DNA of 47,508 nt, taken from the NCBI GenBank assembly GCA_020850695.1, contig JADZEF010000395.1, forward strand, positions 1 to 47,508. The letters are read 5' to 3'. Position numbers and translations under genes: made by a program. Below the pieces are notes generated by a model. It did no database searches and was not told the DNA's origin. It saw only the letters and a list, made by a program, of their open reading frames with translations. This stretch comes from Planctomycetaceae bacterium. Lineage in GTDB: Bacteria; Planctomycetota; Planctomycetia; Planctomycetales; Planctomycetaceae. Positions 25,978 through 34,599 of the stretch are shown piece after piece (the stretch's first letter is position 1; each line of letters opens with the position of its first letter).

Positions 25978-26382
25978 CTACATCGCTTCGCCGATGGCCT
26001 TGCGCAGGAGTTTCCACTTGGCACACAGTCCGTAGTGGTGCCTTCGGATCCTTTCATGAGCGTCCTCATGCTGCTGATGTCGGCCGATCTCGGTTCCGTG
26101 CGAGCGGGCCATGGAGATGAGATCCTCGCCCTGACCGCCGCGCTCATACTCTGCCAGGGCGGCTTCATGGCGCGAGACCGCCGTGTCATCGGCGCCGATC
26201 GACGCCGCATGGTCTTCCAAGGCCTGAGCATGTTGACGCAGGGTCTTCTCAATCTCAGGCAGTTCGTCGATCATTTGCTTCAGTTCGGCTTGCCACTCGG
26301 CGATCTGGTCCCGCCAGAAGGCGTCCTGAGTCATCGTCTCGCGATGGCATTGGTGCAGGTTGGTGTGCAGATCGGTGCTCAT
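25978..26382 (-). CDS. Helical charged protein between hsp20 and groEL, unknown function
   Basis: 134 aa from ATG 26382 (AAGGA seven bases upstream). It is not recognised as any family. The centre (about 20-90) is strongly helical and coiled-coil prone (DQIAEWQAELKQMIDELPEIE, RQHAQALEDHAASIG), rich in Glu, Gln, His and Ala. The C-terminal part is His/Arg-rich (HEDAHERIRRHHYGLCAKWK). No signal peptide or membrane helix is present. It lies 86 bp upstream of groEL and 153 bp downstream of hsp20, all on the minus strand, so a stress-related or co-chaperone role is a context inference. Confidence 0.72.
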   Translation of the reverse strand: MSTDLHTNLHQCHRETMTQDAFWRDQIAEWQAELKQMIDELPEIEKTLRQHAQALEDHAASIGADDTAVSRHEAALAEYERGGQGEDLISMARSHGTEIGRHQQHEDAHERIRRHHYGLCAKWKLLRKAIGEAM

Positions 26383-26484
26383 GGTGTCGTCCTTTTCTGC
26401 GGGAAACGCCGGATTCATCCTGGACTGTTGCGAACGGCATGCATCCGAACGCCTGCTCAGTTCGCACGGGCTCGACTGGCAACA

Positions 26485-26518
26485 CGGCGGGAAGGGCGAG
26501 TGCCTTCCCTTCCCGCCG
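26485..26518 (-). terminator. Strong hairpin after hsp20
   Basis: CGGCGGGAAGGG pairs perfectly over 12 bp with CCCTTCCCGCCG around a 10-nt loop. It lies 18-51 nt after the hsp20 stop on its transcribed strand. No T-run follows, so it could equally stabilise the hsp20 transcript 3-prime end after processing. Confidence 0.55.
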
Positions 26519-26535
26519 ATCGACCAGGCAGCACA

Positions 26536-27009
26536 CTACTTCGCCTTCGCTTCGACCTTGATACGACGCGTCTTGGCCTCTTCCGCTTTCGGGAGCGAGA
26601 GCGTCAGTACGCCGTCCGCGTACTCGGCCTTCGCCTGGTTTTCCTTCACCTCACACGGCAGAGTCACGGTCCGCGCGAAGCTTCCCGAGCGGCGCTCGAC
26701 GCGATGCCATGTCTTTCCCTTTTCCTCCTTCTCTTCCTTCCGCTGGCCGCTGATGCGGAGCGTGTTGCCGCTCACCTCGATGTCGATGTCTTCCGCCTTC
26801 ATGCCGGGGACGTCGACGCGGATCTGAACGTTCGAGTCCGTTTCGGACAGGTCGAGCGAGGGCCGGATCATCTGGACGCCATCGGCGCCGCCGTCCGTGA
26901 GGAACCGGCCGAAGAGGTCTTCCATCTCGTCGCGGAGCGACTGGAAGAGATCGCGTCCGGAGGCCGGGACCAGATTGCGGATCGCGCGGGCAGGAGTGGT
27001 CGTCGTCAT
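26536..27009 (-). CDS. hsp20: Hsp20/alpha-crystallin small heat-shock protein
   Basis: 157 aa from ATG 27009 with GGAGG eight bases upstream. An N-terminal arm (DLFQSLRDEMEDLFGRF) precedes the alpha-crystallin domain (about 48-145) with VDVPGMKAEDIDIEVSGNTL, SFARTVTLP and YADGVLTLSLPK. The C-terminal tail holds an I-x-V motif (RRIKVEAK), used for oligomer assembly. It holds unfolding proteins until ATP-dependent chaperones act, which suits its position upstream of groEL. A terminator-like hairpin lies about 52 nt before the start codon on the sense strand, so expression may be controlled in the leader. Confidence 0.94.
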   Translation of the reverse strand: MTTTTPARAIRNLVPASGRDLFQSLRDEMEDLFGRFLTDGGADGVQMIRPSLDLSETDSNVQIRVDVPGMKAEDIDIEVSGNTLRISGQRKEEKEEKGKTWHRVERRSGSFARTVTLPCEVKENQAKAEYADGVLTLSLPKAEEAKTRRIKVEAKAK

Positions 27010-27536
27010 GGATTGTCCTCCGTGGAAGCAGACGCGGAGATGGGGTTCGCCTGAGAGACCAAAAACCGCACCGCCGCGTTCCGGTGCGGACTTTTTCGAG
27101 GCCATGCCCACGAACGAATGCAGTCCGCGTGCCATGGCTTTGCTGTAAACAAAAAAAACGCCCGTCTTGCGCCACACCACGCGCGTCCTTGAGATGACGA
27201 AACGCGACCCATTGCCGATGCCTTCCGCGCTGCTGACCTCATTGACTGCAACGCGTCTTCTGTTGTAAGGTGATCGTGGCGTGCCAGCGTGCTCCACATT
27301 CCGAACACGGTCGGATGGGACAATCTGTCACAGGCGTGCGGGGCCGCTCAGGGGGACCGTGCAATCGTCAGCGCCCGAGACAATGCGCTGATCGCGAACA
27401 TCCGTTCGAACGGAGTTGCAGGCGTCCGAACTCGTCGAAATCGCCGCATGAGCTCGTCGCGGCACACGGCCTGCAACAGGAGCGAAAGGCTTCGTGGCGT
27501 TCGCTCGCTTTGAGCTTACGGGAGGAGGATGGGAAC
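27010..27536. other. Divergent intergenic region between hsp20 and a small gene
   Basis: 527 bp with no convincing gene. Next to hsp20 it contains the hairpin at 27061-27096. A run of A (27151-27158 region, T-run on the hsp20 strand) sits further upstream. No CIRCE or clear heat-shock promoter could be assigned by eye. Confidence 0.5.
27061..27096 (-). promoter_or_regulatory. Terminator-like hairpin in the hsp20 leader
   Basis: On the hsp20-sense strand a stem CCGCACC / GGTGCGG (27066-27072 with 27083-27089) runs directly into five T residues (27065-27061), about 52 nt before the hsp20 ATG. The other strand also has a T-run (27092-27096). It could be an attenuator, an RNA thermosensor element, or a terminator for transcription entering from upstream. 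Confidence 0.55.
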
Positions 27537-27791
27537 ATGTCGGAACACGAACTGCAGGCGATCGCCGAACTCAAGGATCTGGCGATCCTCGACGCTTCGG
27601 ACCCCGCTGCGGCGATGCTCACCAGCCCGTTTCACGCCTGTGACATTGCCGAGGCGGACAATACGGTTCGACTCTTCGAGCTGCTGCACCGGGACGAATA
27701 CCGACCCGTTTGCGGAATCCGCACGGGAACGGGCGCTGCGAGCCAGATTCGAGTCTACTTCCGCCGGATCCACGTCACCTCCCAGGTCTGA
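27537..27791 (+). CDS. Small protein of unknown function
   Basis: 84 aa (MSEHELQAIAELKDLAILDA...). A GGAGGAGG purine run lies about nine bases before the ATG. The composition is balanced and protein-like: acidic amphipathic N-terminal helix, then a short mixed alpha/beta part with CDIAEADNTVRLFELLHRDEY and basic strands at the end (SQIRVYFRRIHVTSQV). No known motif. It is divergent from hsp20 and 171 bp before the dipeptidase gene. An overlapping plus-one frame from ATG 27529 is Arg/Ser-rich and much less convincing. Confidence 0.6.
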   Translation: MSEHELQAIAELKDLAILDASDPAAAMLTSPFHACDIAEADNTVRLFELLHRDEYRPVCGIRTGTGAASQIRVYFRRIHVTSQV

Positions 27792-27962
27792 TTCGTGGCC
27801 ACCTGCTGAGACCGGAACGGATTGAGACCGGCCATTGTCTCCGAGCCAGAACCATCAGAAGGGTGAGTTTCTCGAATCTCTCGGTTCATCGAGCCGGGAT
27901 TCGGGCGTTGGCGACTCCTTGTCGGTATGGTGTTGAAGACACCCCACAGGAGACTGTCGACA

Positions 27963-29351
27963 ATGCCTCACGGAACGTCCCCGACCAGGACCGAAGCGGA
28001 TCAGTTTCACCGTCGCGACTTCCTGGCGACAGCAGCCGCACTGGCTGCATTGTCGTTGGAGTCATCCGCATCGGGAGCCGACGTCCCAGAACCGTCGAAT
28101 CCAGACCGTGATCCGCTTCTGGTCACTCAGAATCCGGTCATCGCCCGGGCGCGCGACGCCGCTCTGGAAGTGCTGAAGCCGTCAAAAGCGCAACTGCAGC
28201 GAGGGCTTGCACTCCATCGCGACGCCCTGGTCTTCGACACCTACGGTTTTGCCCCCCGTGCCGCCGTCGACGGGCCGGCCCTACTCGCCGCCGCGGAGGC
28301 CGGAGCAACCGACGCTGAATGGCAGAACCTGCAGGAAGAGATGGGAATGACGCGGGCGGCCGCCGTCGCCGAGGAACGGGCGGAGTTCGCCGAAGCGATG
28401 GCCTGCAGCGGCGTCACCTGCATCTTTCAGAACGCGGGCGAAGAGGGACAGGACCCCCTGCGTCTCATGAAGCGGCTGTCGCGGTTTACGTTCCTCACCG
28501 ACATGCTTCGCGGGACGCTCGTCCGGGCGACCCGTCCCGACGACATCGAAGCCGCCCGCGCCGCACGCCGCCATTGCCTGTACCTCACCGGGAACGGCGT
28601 CCCGCTCCCGCAACAATGGTCGACAGTCGAAGACGAGCTCTCCTACGTGCGACTCTTCTTCCACCTCGGCATCCGCATGATGCACGTCACCTACAACCGG
28701 CGGAACATGCTCGGCGATGGATGCGCCGAAACGGCGAACGGCGGCCTGAGCGACCTGGGCCGCGCCGCGATCGCCGAAATGAACCGCGTGGGTGTCATCG
28801 CCGACGTCGCTCACAGCGGATGGCAGACGAGCCTCGAAGCCGCGCGGGCGTCGAAGCGTCCGATGGTCGCCAGTCACACGACATGCGATGCCCTCCAGCA
28901 TCACATTCGCGCGAAGCCGGATGAAGTGATCAAGGCCATCTGCGACACCGGCGGCCTCATCGGCATCTGCTGCATTCCTCAATTCCTCGGCCGGACGGGA
29001 GACATCTCCGCGCTGCTCGACCACATCGACTATGCAGTCCAGAAGTTCGGCGTCGAACATGTGGGCATCGGCACGGACGTCGCCCACACGTCTCAGCACG
29101 CCGCGAGCGTCAAGCTGCCGAAGCGGGAGAAACGCCGCACGCGATTCGAGGCCTTGTGGCCGAAAGACGCCTTGGGCGGAACCTGGCCCCGCGCCGGCAG
29201 CCTCGGATGGACCAACTGGCCGCTGTTCACGGTCGGTCTGGTGCAGCGCGGCTACAAGGACGACGACATCCGCCGCATCCTGGGCGGCAACATGCTGCGT
29301 GTCTGCCGTGCGGCATGGGAAGCCGTGCCACAGCTCACACCACAGAATTGA
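27963..29351 (+). CDS. Peptidase M19 (membrane dipeptidase) family protein with Tat signal
   Basis: 462 aa from ATG 27963 (AGGAG nine bases upstream; an in-frame ATG at 27927 lacks a ribosome site). The N-terminus has the twin-arginine motif HRRDFLATAAALAAL, so it is probably exported folded. M19 signatures: MMHVTYNRRNMLGDGCAE, LGRAAIAEMNRVGVIADVAH (a metal-site His), PMVASHTTCDA (second His), and VEHVGIGTDVAHT near the end. The N-terminal zinc motif HxD of renal-dipeptidase-like enzymes is not seen; the matching place reads FDTYGFAPR. One metal site may therefore be altered and the substrate may not be a normal dipeptide. It is followed at once by the acetyltransferase gene. Confidence 0.88.
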   Translation: MPHGTSPTRTEADQFHRRDFLATAAALAALSLESSASGADVPEPSNPDRDPLLVTQNPVIARARDAALEVLKPSKAQLQRGLALHRDALVFDTYGFAPRAAVDGPALLAAAEAGATDAEWQNLQEEMGMTRAAAVAEERAEFAEAMACSGVTCIFQNAGEEGQDPLRLMKRLSRFTFLTDMLRGTLVRATRPDDIEAARAARRHCLYLTGNGVPLPQQWSTVEDELSYVRLFFHLGIRMMHVTYNRRNMLGDGCAETANGGLSDLGRAAIAEMNRVGVIADVAHSGWQTSLEAARASKRPMVASHTTCDALQHHIRAKPDEVIKAICDTGGLIGICCIPQFLGRTGDISALLDHIDYAVQKFGVEHVGIGTDVAHTSQHAASVKLPKREKRRTRFEALWPKDALGGTWPRAGSLGWTNWPLFTVGLVQRGYKDDDIRRILGGNMLRVCRAAWEAVPQLTPQN

Positions 29352-29371
29352 AGGCAACCTGGGATCCGCGC

Positions 29372-32071
29372 GTGACCATCTACAATCTCTCCCGCATCTT
29401 TCGTCCGAAGAGCGTCGCGATCATCGGGGCCAGTGCGAAGCCCGGCAGCGTCGGCGCAACGGTGCTTCGCAACGTGATCGACGGCGGATTCCCCGGCGAC
29501 ATCTTTCCCGTCAATCCGAAATACGAATCGCTCTGCGGCCTCCCATGCTACTTCTCGATTGAAGCGGTTCCGACGACTCCAGACCTTGCGATTGTGGCCA
29601 CGCCCGCGTCCACGGTTCCTGAAGTCGTGCGTTCCTGCGGTCATAAGCAGACGCAGGGCCTGATCATTCTGTCCGCGGGCTTTCGAGAAGCGGGGGCCGC
29701 GGGTGCGGCCCTCGAAGCGGAAGTGCTGCGTGCGGCGCGCGAATTCCCCGGCCTGCGGGTCATTGGTCCCAACTGCCTTGGGGTGATCGCCCCCTGGTCG
29801 AAGCTCAACGCCAGTTTCGCGGCCAACATGCCGCAGCGCGGCGCGGTCGCTTTCCTCTCGCAGTCGGGAGCGCTCTGCACGGCGGCGCTCGACCGGGCCA
29901 TGAGCGACGGCCTGGGATTCTCGTACTTCGTTTCCGTCGGAAACATGATCGATGTCGATCTCGGCGATCTGATCGACTATTTCGCCGAAGACCCGGCCGT
30001 CCGGTCGATGGTGATGTACTCCGAATCCATCACGAACGCGCGGAAATTCCTGTCCGCAAGCCGTTCCTTCTCGGCGACGCGCCCGCTCGTCGCCTACAAG
30101 GCAGGGCGATTCGCGACTTCGGCCAAAGCCGCAGCCTCTCATACGGGAGCGATGGCGGGGGAAGACGCCGTCGTCGCCGCGGCCTTCCGACGAGCCGGAA
30201 TCGAACGCGTGCTGGAGATCGGCAACGTCTTCGACTGCGCGGAGTACCTGGCGAAATGCCGTCCGCCGAGACGACCGCAGCTGGCCATCGTCACCAATGC
30301 CGGCGGCCCCGGCGTCATGTCGGTCGATGCGCTCCTGTCGCGCGGCGGCGAGCTCGCCACGCTCTCCCCTTCCACGCTCGAACGCCTCAATGCGCTGCTT
30401 CCCGCATATTGGTCGCACGGAAACCCCGTGGACATCCTCGGCGACGCCCCGCCGGAACGATACCGCGACGCGCTTCGCGTCGTTCTCGGCGATGATGCTG
30501 TCGGCGCTGTCCTGGTCATCCTGACGCCGCAGGCGATGACCGATCCGACGGCCGCCGGTGTCGCCGTCGCCGAAGTGGCGCGGACAGCGAAGAAGCCGAT
30601 CCTCGCCGCGTGGCTGGGAGGACGCTCGGTTGCGGAAGGGGTCGAGCGGCTGAACGCCGCGGGTGTCGCGACGTTCGCCACTCCGGAGGAAGCCGTCGAG
30701 ACATTCCTGCACCTCGTCTCGTATGCGGACAACCTCCGAGCTTTGTACGAGACGCCCCGCGCGCTCCCTGCTGCAAACTCATTGGCGTCGCCTCGCTTCA
30801 GCGAAGCGATCGCGACTTGCCGCACGGAAGGTCGGACCCTCCTGGACGAGCACGAATCGAAGCAGATCCTCGAGGAAGCGGAAATCCCGGTGACGACGAC
30901 TCGCTTCGCGCGGACGGCCGAAGAAGCGGTCATCGCCGCGCGGGAGATCGGATTTCCCGTGGCGATCAAGCTGGTCTCTCCGCAGATCACGCACAAGTCG
31001 GACGTCGGCGGAGTCGTTCTGAACGTCGTCAGTGAAGCCGCGGTCATCGAGGCCTTCGAGTCGATTGGTCATCAGGCGAGAATCAAACGGCCCGATGCCG
31101 CCGTTTCCGGAGTGACGGTCCAGCCGATGGTCCGTATGCCCGAAGCGGTCGAGCTGATATTGGGTGCCAAGCGCGATCCCGTCTTCGGCATGGTGCTGAT
31201 GGTCGGAGCGGGTGGTACGACCGCCGAGCTGTTCTCCGACCGCGCCCTCGAGCTCGTCCCCGTGACCGAGCGGCTCGCCCGGCGGATGCTGGAAAGCCTC
31301 AAGTCCTGGCCGCTCCTCAACGGCTATCGCGGTCGTCCGGGCGTCGCCCACTCCCCGTTGATCGAAGCGATCGTGAAATTCTCGGACTGGATCGTCGCTC
31401 ATCCCGAAGTCGTCGAGTGCGACATCAACCCCCTGCTCGCGGGACCGGAGCGGACGATCGCGCTCGACGCGCGGGTCGTCGTCGATCCGACGGAGCGAGG
31501 TTCCAAGTCTTCCCTGAGCCACCTCGCGATCCGCCCCTATCCCCGCGAATACGAACGGCAGGAAAGCCTCGTCGACGGAACGATGGTCCGCCTGAGGCCC
31601 ATCCGACCCGAAGACGAACCGCGGTGGATCGCGCTCCTTCGCTCGTGCAGCCTGGAGACGATCCGCTCTCGATTCCGACTGAGTATGTCGGAACCGACGC
31701 ACGAGATGGCGGTGCGCTATTGCTTCATCGACTACGACCGCGAGCTGGCGATCATCGCGGAGGGAGTGGGCGAAGGAGACCGCCCCATGATGGGCGTCGG
31801 ACGCCTCGTCTCCGACCCGGACCACCGCACCGCCGAGTTCGCCGTTCTGGTGGCCGACGCCTGGCAGGGCCGGGGCCTCGGCCTCCTGCTCACACGCACC
31901 TGCGTGGAGATCGCACGGAGTTGGGGAATCCGACAGATCCAGGCCGAGACGGATGCCGGAAACCATCGCATGGTGAGTTCGTTTCGCGAATCCGGCTGGA
32001 CGCTGCGGCCATCCAAAGAGGTCGGGCGAGTGATCGCGGAGCTCGACCTGAATCTGACGAAGCCTGACTGA
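29372..32071 (+). CDS. ADP-forming acyl-CoA synthetase-like protein fused to a GNAT acetyltransferase (Pat-like)
   Basis: 899 aa from GTG 29372 (TTG 29348, overlapping the dipeptidase stop, is an alternative). Order: CoA-binding domain (about 5-130, PKSVAIIGASAKPGSVGAT), succinyl-CoA-ligase-like domain with conserved His257 in ASHTGAMAGED, ATP-grasp domain (about 475-700), and a C-terminal GNAT domain (about 735-890; VLVADAWQGRGLGLLL is the acetyl-CoA P-loop). The layout and length match Pat/YfiQ lysine acetyltransferases (about 886 aa), which inactivate acetyl-CoA synthetase and respond to energy state. In those proteins the synthetase half is often inactive; here His257 is kept, so activity cannot be excluded. 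It lies 20 bp after the dipeptidase gene. Confidence 0.92.
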   Translation: MTIYNLSRIFRPKSVAIIGASAKPGSVGATVLRNVIDGGFPGDIFPVNPKYESLCGLPCYFSIEAVPTTPDLAIVATPASTVPEVVRSCGHKQTQGLIILSAGFREAGAAGAALEAEVLRAAREFPGLRVIGPNCLGVIAPWSKLNASFAANMPQRGAVAFLSQSGALCTAALDRAMSDGLGFSYFVSVGNMIDVDLGDLIDYFAEDPAVRSMVMYSESITNARKFLSASRSFSATRPLVAYKAGRFATSAKAAASHTGAMAGEDAVVAAAFRRAGIERVLEIGNVFDCAEYLAKCRPPRRPQLAIVTNAGGPGVMSVDALLSRGGELATLSPSTLERLNALLPAYWSHGNPVDILGDAPPERYRDALRVVLGDDAVGAVLVILTPQAMTDPTAAGVAVAEVARTAKKPILAAWLGGRSVAEGVERLNAAGVATFATPEEAVETFLHLVSYADNLRALYETPRALPAANSLASPRFSEAIATCRTEGRTLLDEHESKQILEEAEIPVTTTRFARTAEEAVIAAREIGFPVAIKLVSPQITHKSDVGGVVLNVVSEAAVIEAFESIGHQARIKRPDAAVSGVTVQPMVRMPEAVELILGAKRDPVFGMVLMVGAGGTTAELFSDRALELVPVTERLARRMLESLKSWPLLNGYRGRPGVAHSPLIEAIVKFSDWIVAHPEVVECDINPLLAGPERTIALDARVVVDPTERGSKSSLSHLAIRPYPREYERQESLVDGTMVRLRPIRPEDEPRWIALLRSCSLETIRSRFRLSMSEPTHEMAVRYCFIDYDRELAIIAEGVGEGDRPMMGVGRLVSDPDHRTAEFAVLVADAWQGRGLGLLLTRTCVEIARSWGIRQIQAETDAGNHRMVSSFRESGWTLRPSKEVGRVIAELDLNLTKPD

Positions 32072-32121
32072 CCCCCTCGCGAATGGGACTCTCCGACCCG
32101 GCCGCCCCATCGCTTCGATCT

Positions 32122-33171
32122 TCAGCAGATTCGAGGCAGCGGCGCTCCCGTCGGCTCGTCGAGCGCCTGTTCCCGACCGAGAGAGCGCCGCACCACCACG
32201 GGAGTTCCCTCAAACGGCCGTACCAATCCGATGGCTGCGGCCTCGCGGGACACGTCGACCATCCGCAGCGCCATGACTGCGGCATCAGCGGCTTCGCCGG
32301 GAACAGCACAAATCATCGTCCCTTCGCAGGCCAGGTGGAGCGGGTCGAGCCCCAGCACCTCACTCACGCCTCGGACGACATCCGACGGCGGGAGCTTCTT
32401 TTCATCAACCCACATCGTGTGTCCGCACGCCTCGGCGTACTCGTGCAGCACGGCCGCCACGCCGCCTCGGGTGGCGTCCCGCATCGCCCGGATTGTCACG
32501 CCTGCAGTCCGAAGCGCCACACAGGCCGGAGTGAGCGTCGCGCAGTCGCTCTCGGGGGCGGGTTCGAAGGCAAGCGATTCGCGGGCTGCCAGAATGGCGA
32601 CGCCGTGACGGCCGACGGGACCCGTGACGATCAGCACGTCGCCCGGTTGCAATGACCCGGGTCCTGGCGGCGGCGAAGGCGTCAACCGGCCGATCCCGGA
32701 CGTGGTGATGAACAGACCGTCGGCCGCGCCCCGGGGAACGACCTTCGTATCACCCGTCACGATCTCGACGTCTGCTTCTTGCGCCGCGCTGGCAATGCTC
32801 GAAAGAACCCGGTCAAGAATGTCTATCGGAAGCCCTTCTTCGAGAATGAGGGACAGGCTGAGCCACCGTGGGACAGCGCCGCTCACGGCGAGGTCGTTGA
32901 CTGTCCCGAAGACGGCGAGCCGTCCGATGTCGCCGCCGGGAAACTCCAGCGGAGAAACGACGAAGCTGTCGGTCGTGAATGCCAGCCCCGACTCCCCCGC
33001 AGGAAGCCACGCCGCATCATGCTGCGTCCCCCTCGGCTCGCAACTCAGAAGCGGCAGAAGCCGCTCTCGAAGCCACTGACGCATGACGCGACCCCCTTCT
33101 CCCAGCGCCAGGCTGATGCGTCCGTCCGATCTCTTGTCAGGCAGAGGACATGAGAACGCCGCTTTCGACAT
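32122..33171 (-). CDS. hypE: Hydrogenase maturation protein HypE (carbamoyl dehydratase)
   Basis: 349 aa. HypE dehydrates the carbamoyl group placed on its own C-terminal cysteine to give the thiocyanate that supplies CN ligands of the NiFe site. The protein ends in PRIC, the exact C-terminal motif needed. AIRS/PurM-type motifs include SDGRISLALGEGG (about 15-27), FTTDSFVVSPLEFPGGDIG, VFGTVNDLAVSGA, IVTGDTKVV and MRDATRGGVAAVL. The start at ATG 33171 keeps the conserved N-terminal glycine motif; it has only a weak SD. Last gene of the hydrogenase superoperon, 62 bp after hypD. Confidence 0.95.
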   Translation of the reverse strand: MSKAAFSCPLPDKRSDGRISLALGEGGRVMRQWLRERLLPLLSCEPRGTQHDAAWLPAGESGLAFTTDSFVVSPLEFPGGDIGRLAVFGTVNDLAVSGAVPRWLSLSLILEEGLPIDILDRVLSSIASAAQEADVEIVTGDTKVVPRGAADGLFITTSGIGRLTPSPPPGPGSLQPGDVLIVTGPVGRHGVAILAARESLAFEPAPESDCATLTPACVALRTAGVTIRAMRDATRGGVAAVLHEYAEACGHTMWVDEKKLPPSDVVRGVSEVLGLDPLHLACEGTMICAVPGEAADAAVMALRMVDVSREAAAIGLVRPFEGTPVVVRRSLGREQALDEPTGAPLPRIC

Positions 33172-33233
33172 GGCGTGCTTCGCATCGTGAGGGAGTGATG
33201 CCGCGCGACTCTTGGACGGCGGCTGAGGACAAC

Positions 33234-34340
33234 TCAGGATTGAGCCCGAGGCTCGGTGTGACGATATCGGTAATACGCTGCACAGGCCCCTTCTGACGAG
33301 ACCATCGGGGCCCCGAGCGGCGACTCGGGACGGCAGCGCACTCCAAACTCCGGACATTCGGACGGCCGGATGCGGCCGGTCAGCACATCGCCCGAGCGGC
33401 ACTCGGGTTGAGGGGCGGACATCATGACACGGTTGAGCGGAAAGCGTTGGAATGCGTCGAAGCGAGACCATTGGGGTCTCAGGACGAGCCCCCCGCCCGG
33501 GATGACGCCTAGTCCGCGCCAGGCGGCATCGGCGACCGAGTAGACACGGTCGACGATCCCGCGGGCCTGTGCGTTCCCCTCATCCTCAACAGCGCGGTGA
33601 TAACCGTTGACGACGCGGCATTCGCCCGCTTCCAACTGTCGCACCGTTTCCAGCAACCCCGCCAGCAGGTCGACCGGTTCGAAGCCGGTCACCACGATCG
33701 GAACGCGAAACGCCGTTGCCAACTCTTCATACTGTCGAAATCCCATCACCGTGCAGACATGCCCGGCCGCGAGAAACCCCTGCACCCGGCAATGAGGATC
33801 CCGAAGTATGGCGTGCATCGCCGGCAGGACGCGGACGTGGGCGGTCAACACGCTGAAGTTCTCAAGTCCCAGGCGATCGGCCTGCAGCACCGCCAGCGCC
33901 GTGGAAGGCGCCGTCGTTTCAAACCCGACGGCGAAGAAAACCACCTGCCGATCGACGTTCTGGCGGGCGATTTCGACGGCATCGAGCGGGGAATAGACGA
34001 TGCGGACCGAGCCCCCGTCCGCTCGGGCGGACAGTAGACTGCGGTTGCTCCCCGGAACGCGCAGCATGTCGCCGAAGCTCGCGACCAGGACCCCGGGTTC
34101 GAGCGACAGCCCGATGGCGAAGTCGATCGCTTCGGCCGGCGTGACGCACACCGGGCAGCCCGGCCCATGAATTAGCTCCACACAATCCGAGAGTGCCTCA
34201 TCAATCCCGTGCCGAAGCAGGCTGTGCGTCTGCCCCCCGCACACTTCCATCACCGTCCACCGACGCGTCGCCACGCTCCGGATCTGCTGGATCAACGCAT
34301 TGGCCAGATCGGGATCGCGATACTCATCAACGAATCTCAT
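33234..34340 (-). CDS. hypD: Hydrogenase maturation protein HypD (Fe-S scaffold)
   Basis: 368 aa. With HypC it forms the scaffold on which the Fe(CN)2CO unit is built. Diagnostic motifs: MEVCGGQTHSLLRHGID (about 31-47), ELIHGPGCPVCVTP (about 56-69), FFAVGFETTAPSTAL (about 136-150), GHVCTVMGF (about 191-199), GFEPVDLL, and a C-terminal cysteine set (PECRSGDVLTGRIRPSEC) that helps bind the [4Fe-4S] cluster. The start at ATG 34340 overlaps the hypC end by 14 bp. Length and motifs are complete. Confidence 0.95.
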   Translation of the reverse strand: MRFVDEYRDPDLANALIQQIRSVATRRWTVMEVCGGQTHSLLRHGIDEALSDCVELIHGPGCPVCVTPAEAIDFAIGLSLEPGVLVASFGDMLRVPGSNRSLLSARADGGSVRIVYSPLDAVEIARQNVDRQVVFFAVGFETTAPSTALAVLQADRLGLENFSVLTAHVRVLPAMHAILRDPHCRVQGFLAAGHVCTVMGFRQYEELATAFRVPIVVTGFEPVDLLAGLLETVRQLEAGECRVVNGYHRAVEDEGNAQARGIVDRVYSVADAAWRGLGVIPGGGLVLRPQWSRFDAFQRFPLNRVMMSAPQPECRSGDVLTGRIRPSECPEFGVRCRPESPLGAPMVSSEGACAAYYRYRHTEPRAQS

Positions 34341-34599
34341 GAGAGTCGTCCCCCGCAAGATCGTCTGACCCGTCCTGTGCGATGGCCGACAACTCGCTCA
34401 ACAGCCGCTGCGCTTCGTCCGCCCGGATCCGCGCAATCGCAATCCCCGCATGCACGATGACATACTCGTCCACCTCGGCTTCCAGTACACACGCCATGTG
34501 GCACACGCGGCGCACCGCGCCGAACTCGATCTCGGCCCGCGCGAAGAGGGGATCCCGATCGATCCACCGCACGACTTTCCCGGGAACGCCGAGGCACAT
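34327..34599 (-). CDS. hypC: Hydrogenase assembly chaperone HypC
   Basis: 90 aa. Begins MCLGVPGKV, in which Cys2 (exposed after removal of Met1) binds the Fe unit during transfer to the hydrogenase large subunit. The OB-fold follows (ARAEIEFGAVRRVCHMACVL and YVIVHAGIAIARI). It overlaps the hypF stop by one base (TGATG) and hypD by 14 bp, so hypFCD are tightly coupled. A single HypC-type chaperone is present, consistent with one hydrogenase in the operon. Confidence 0.95.
   Translation of the reverse strand: MCLGVPGKVVRWIDRDPLFARAEIEFGAVRRVCHMACVLEAEVDEYVIVHAGIAIARIRADEAQRLLSELSAIAQDGSDDLAGDDSHEIR

Noticed and set aside
27529..27825. Alternative 98-codon frame overlapping the small gene at 27537
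   Set aside because: Its ATG directly abuts the GGAGGAGG run and the product is Arg/Ser/Thr-rich, typical of a shifted frame.
29252..30712. 486-codon open frame antisense to the acetyltransferase gene
   Set aside because: Arg/Asp/Gly-rich shadow of a gene with clear CoA-binding and ATP-grasp motifs.
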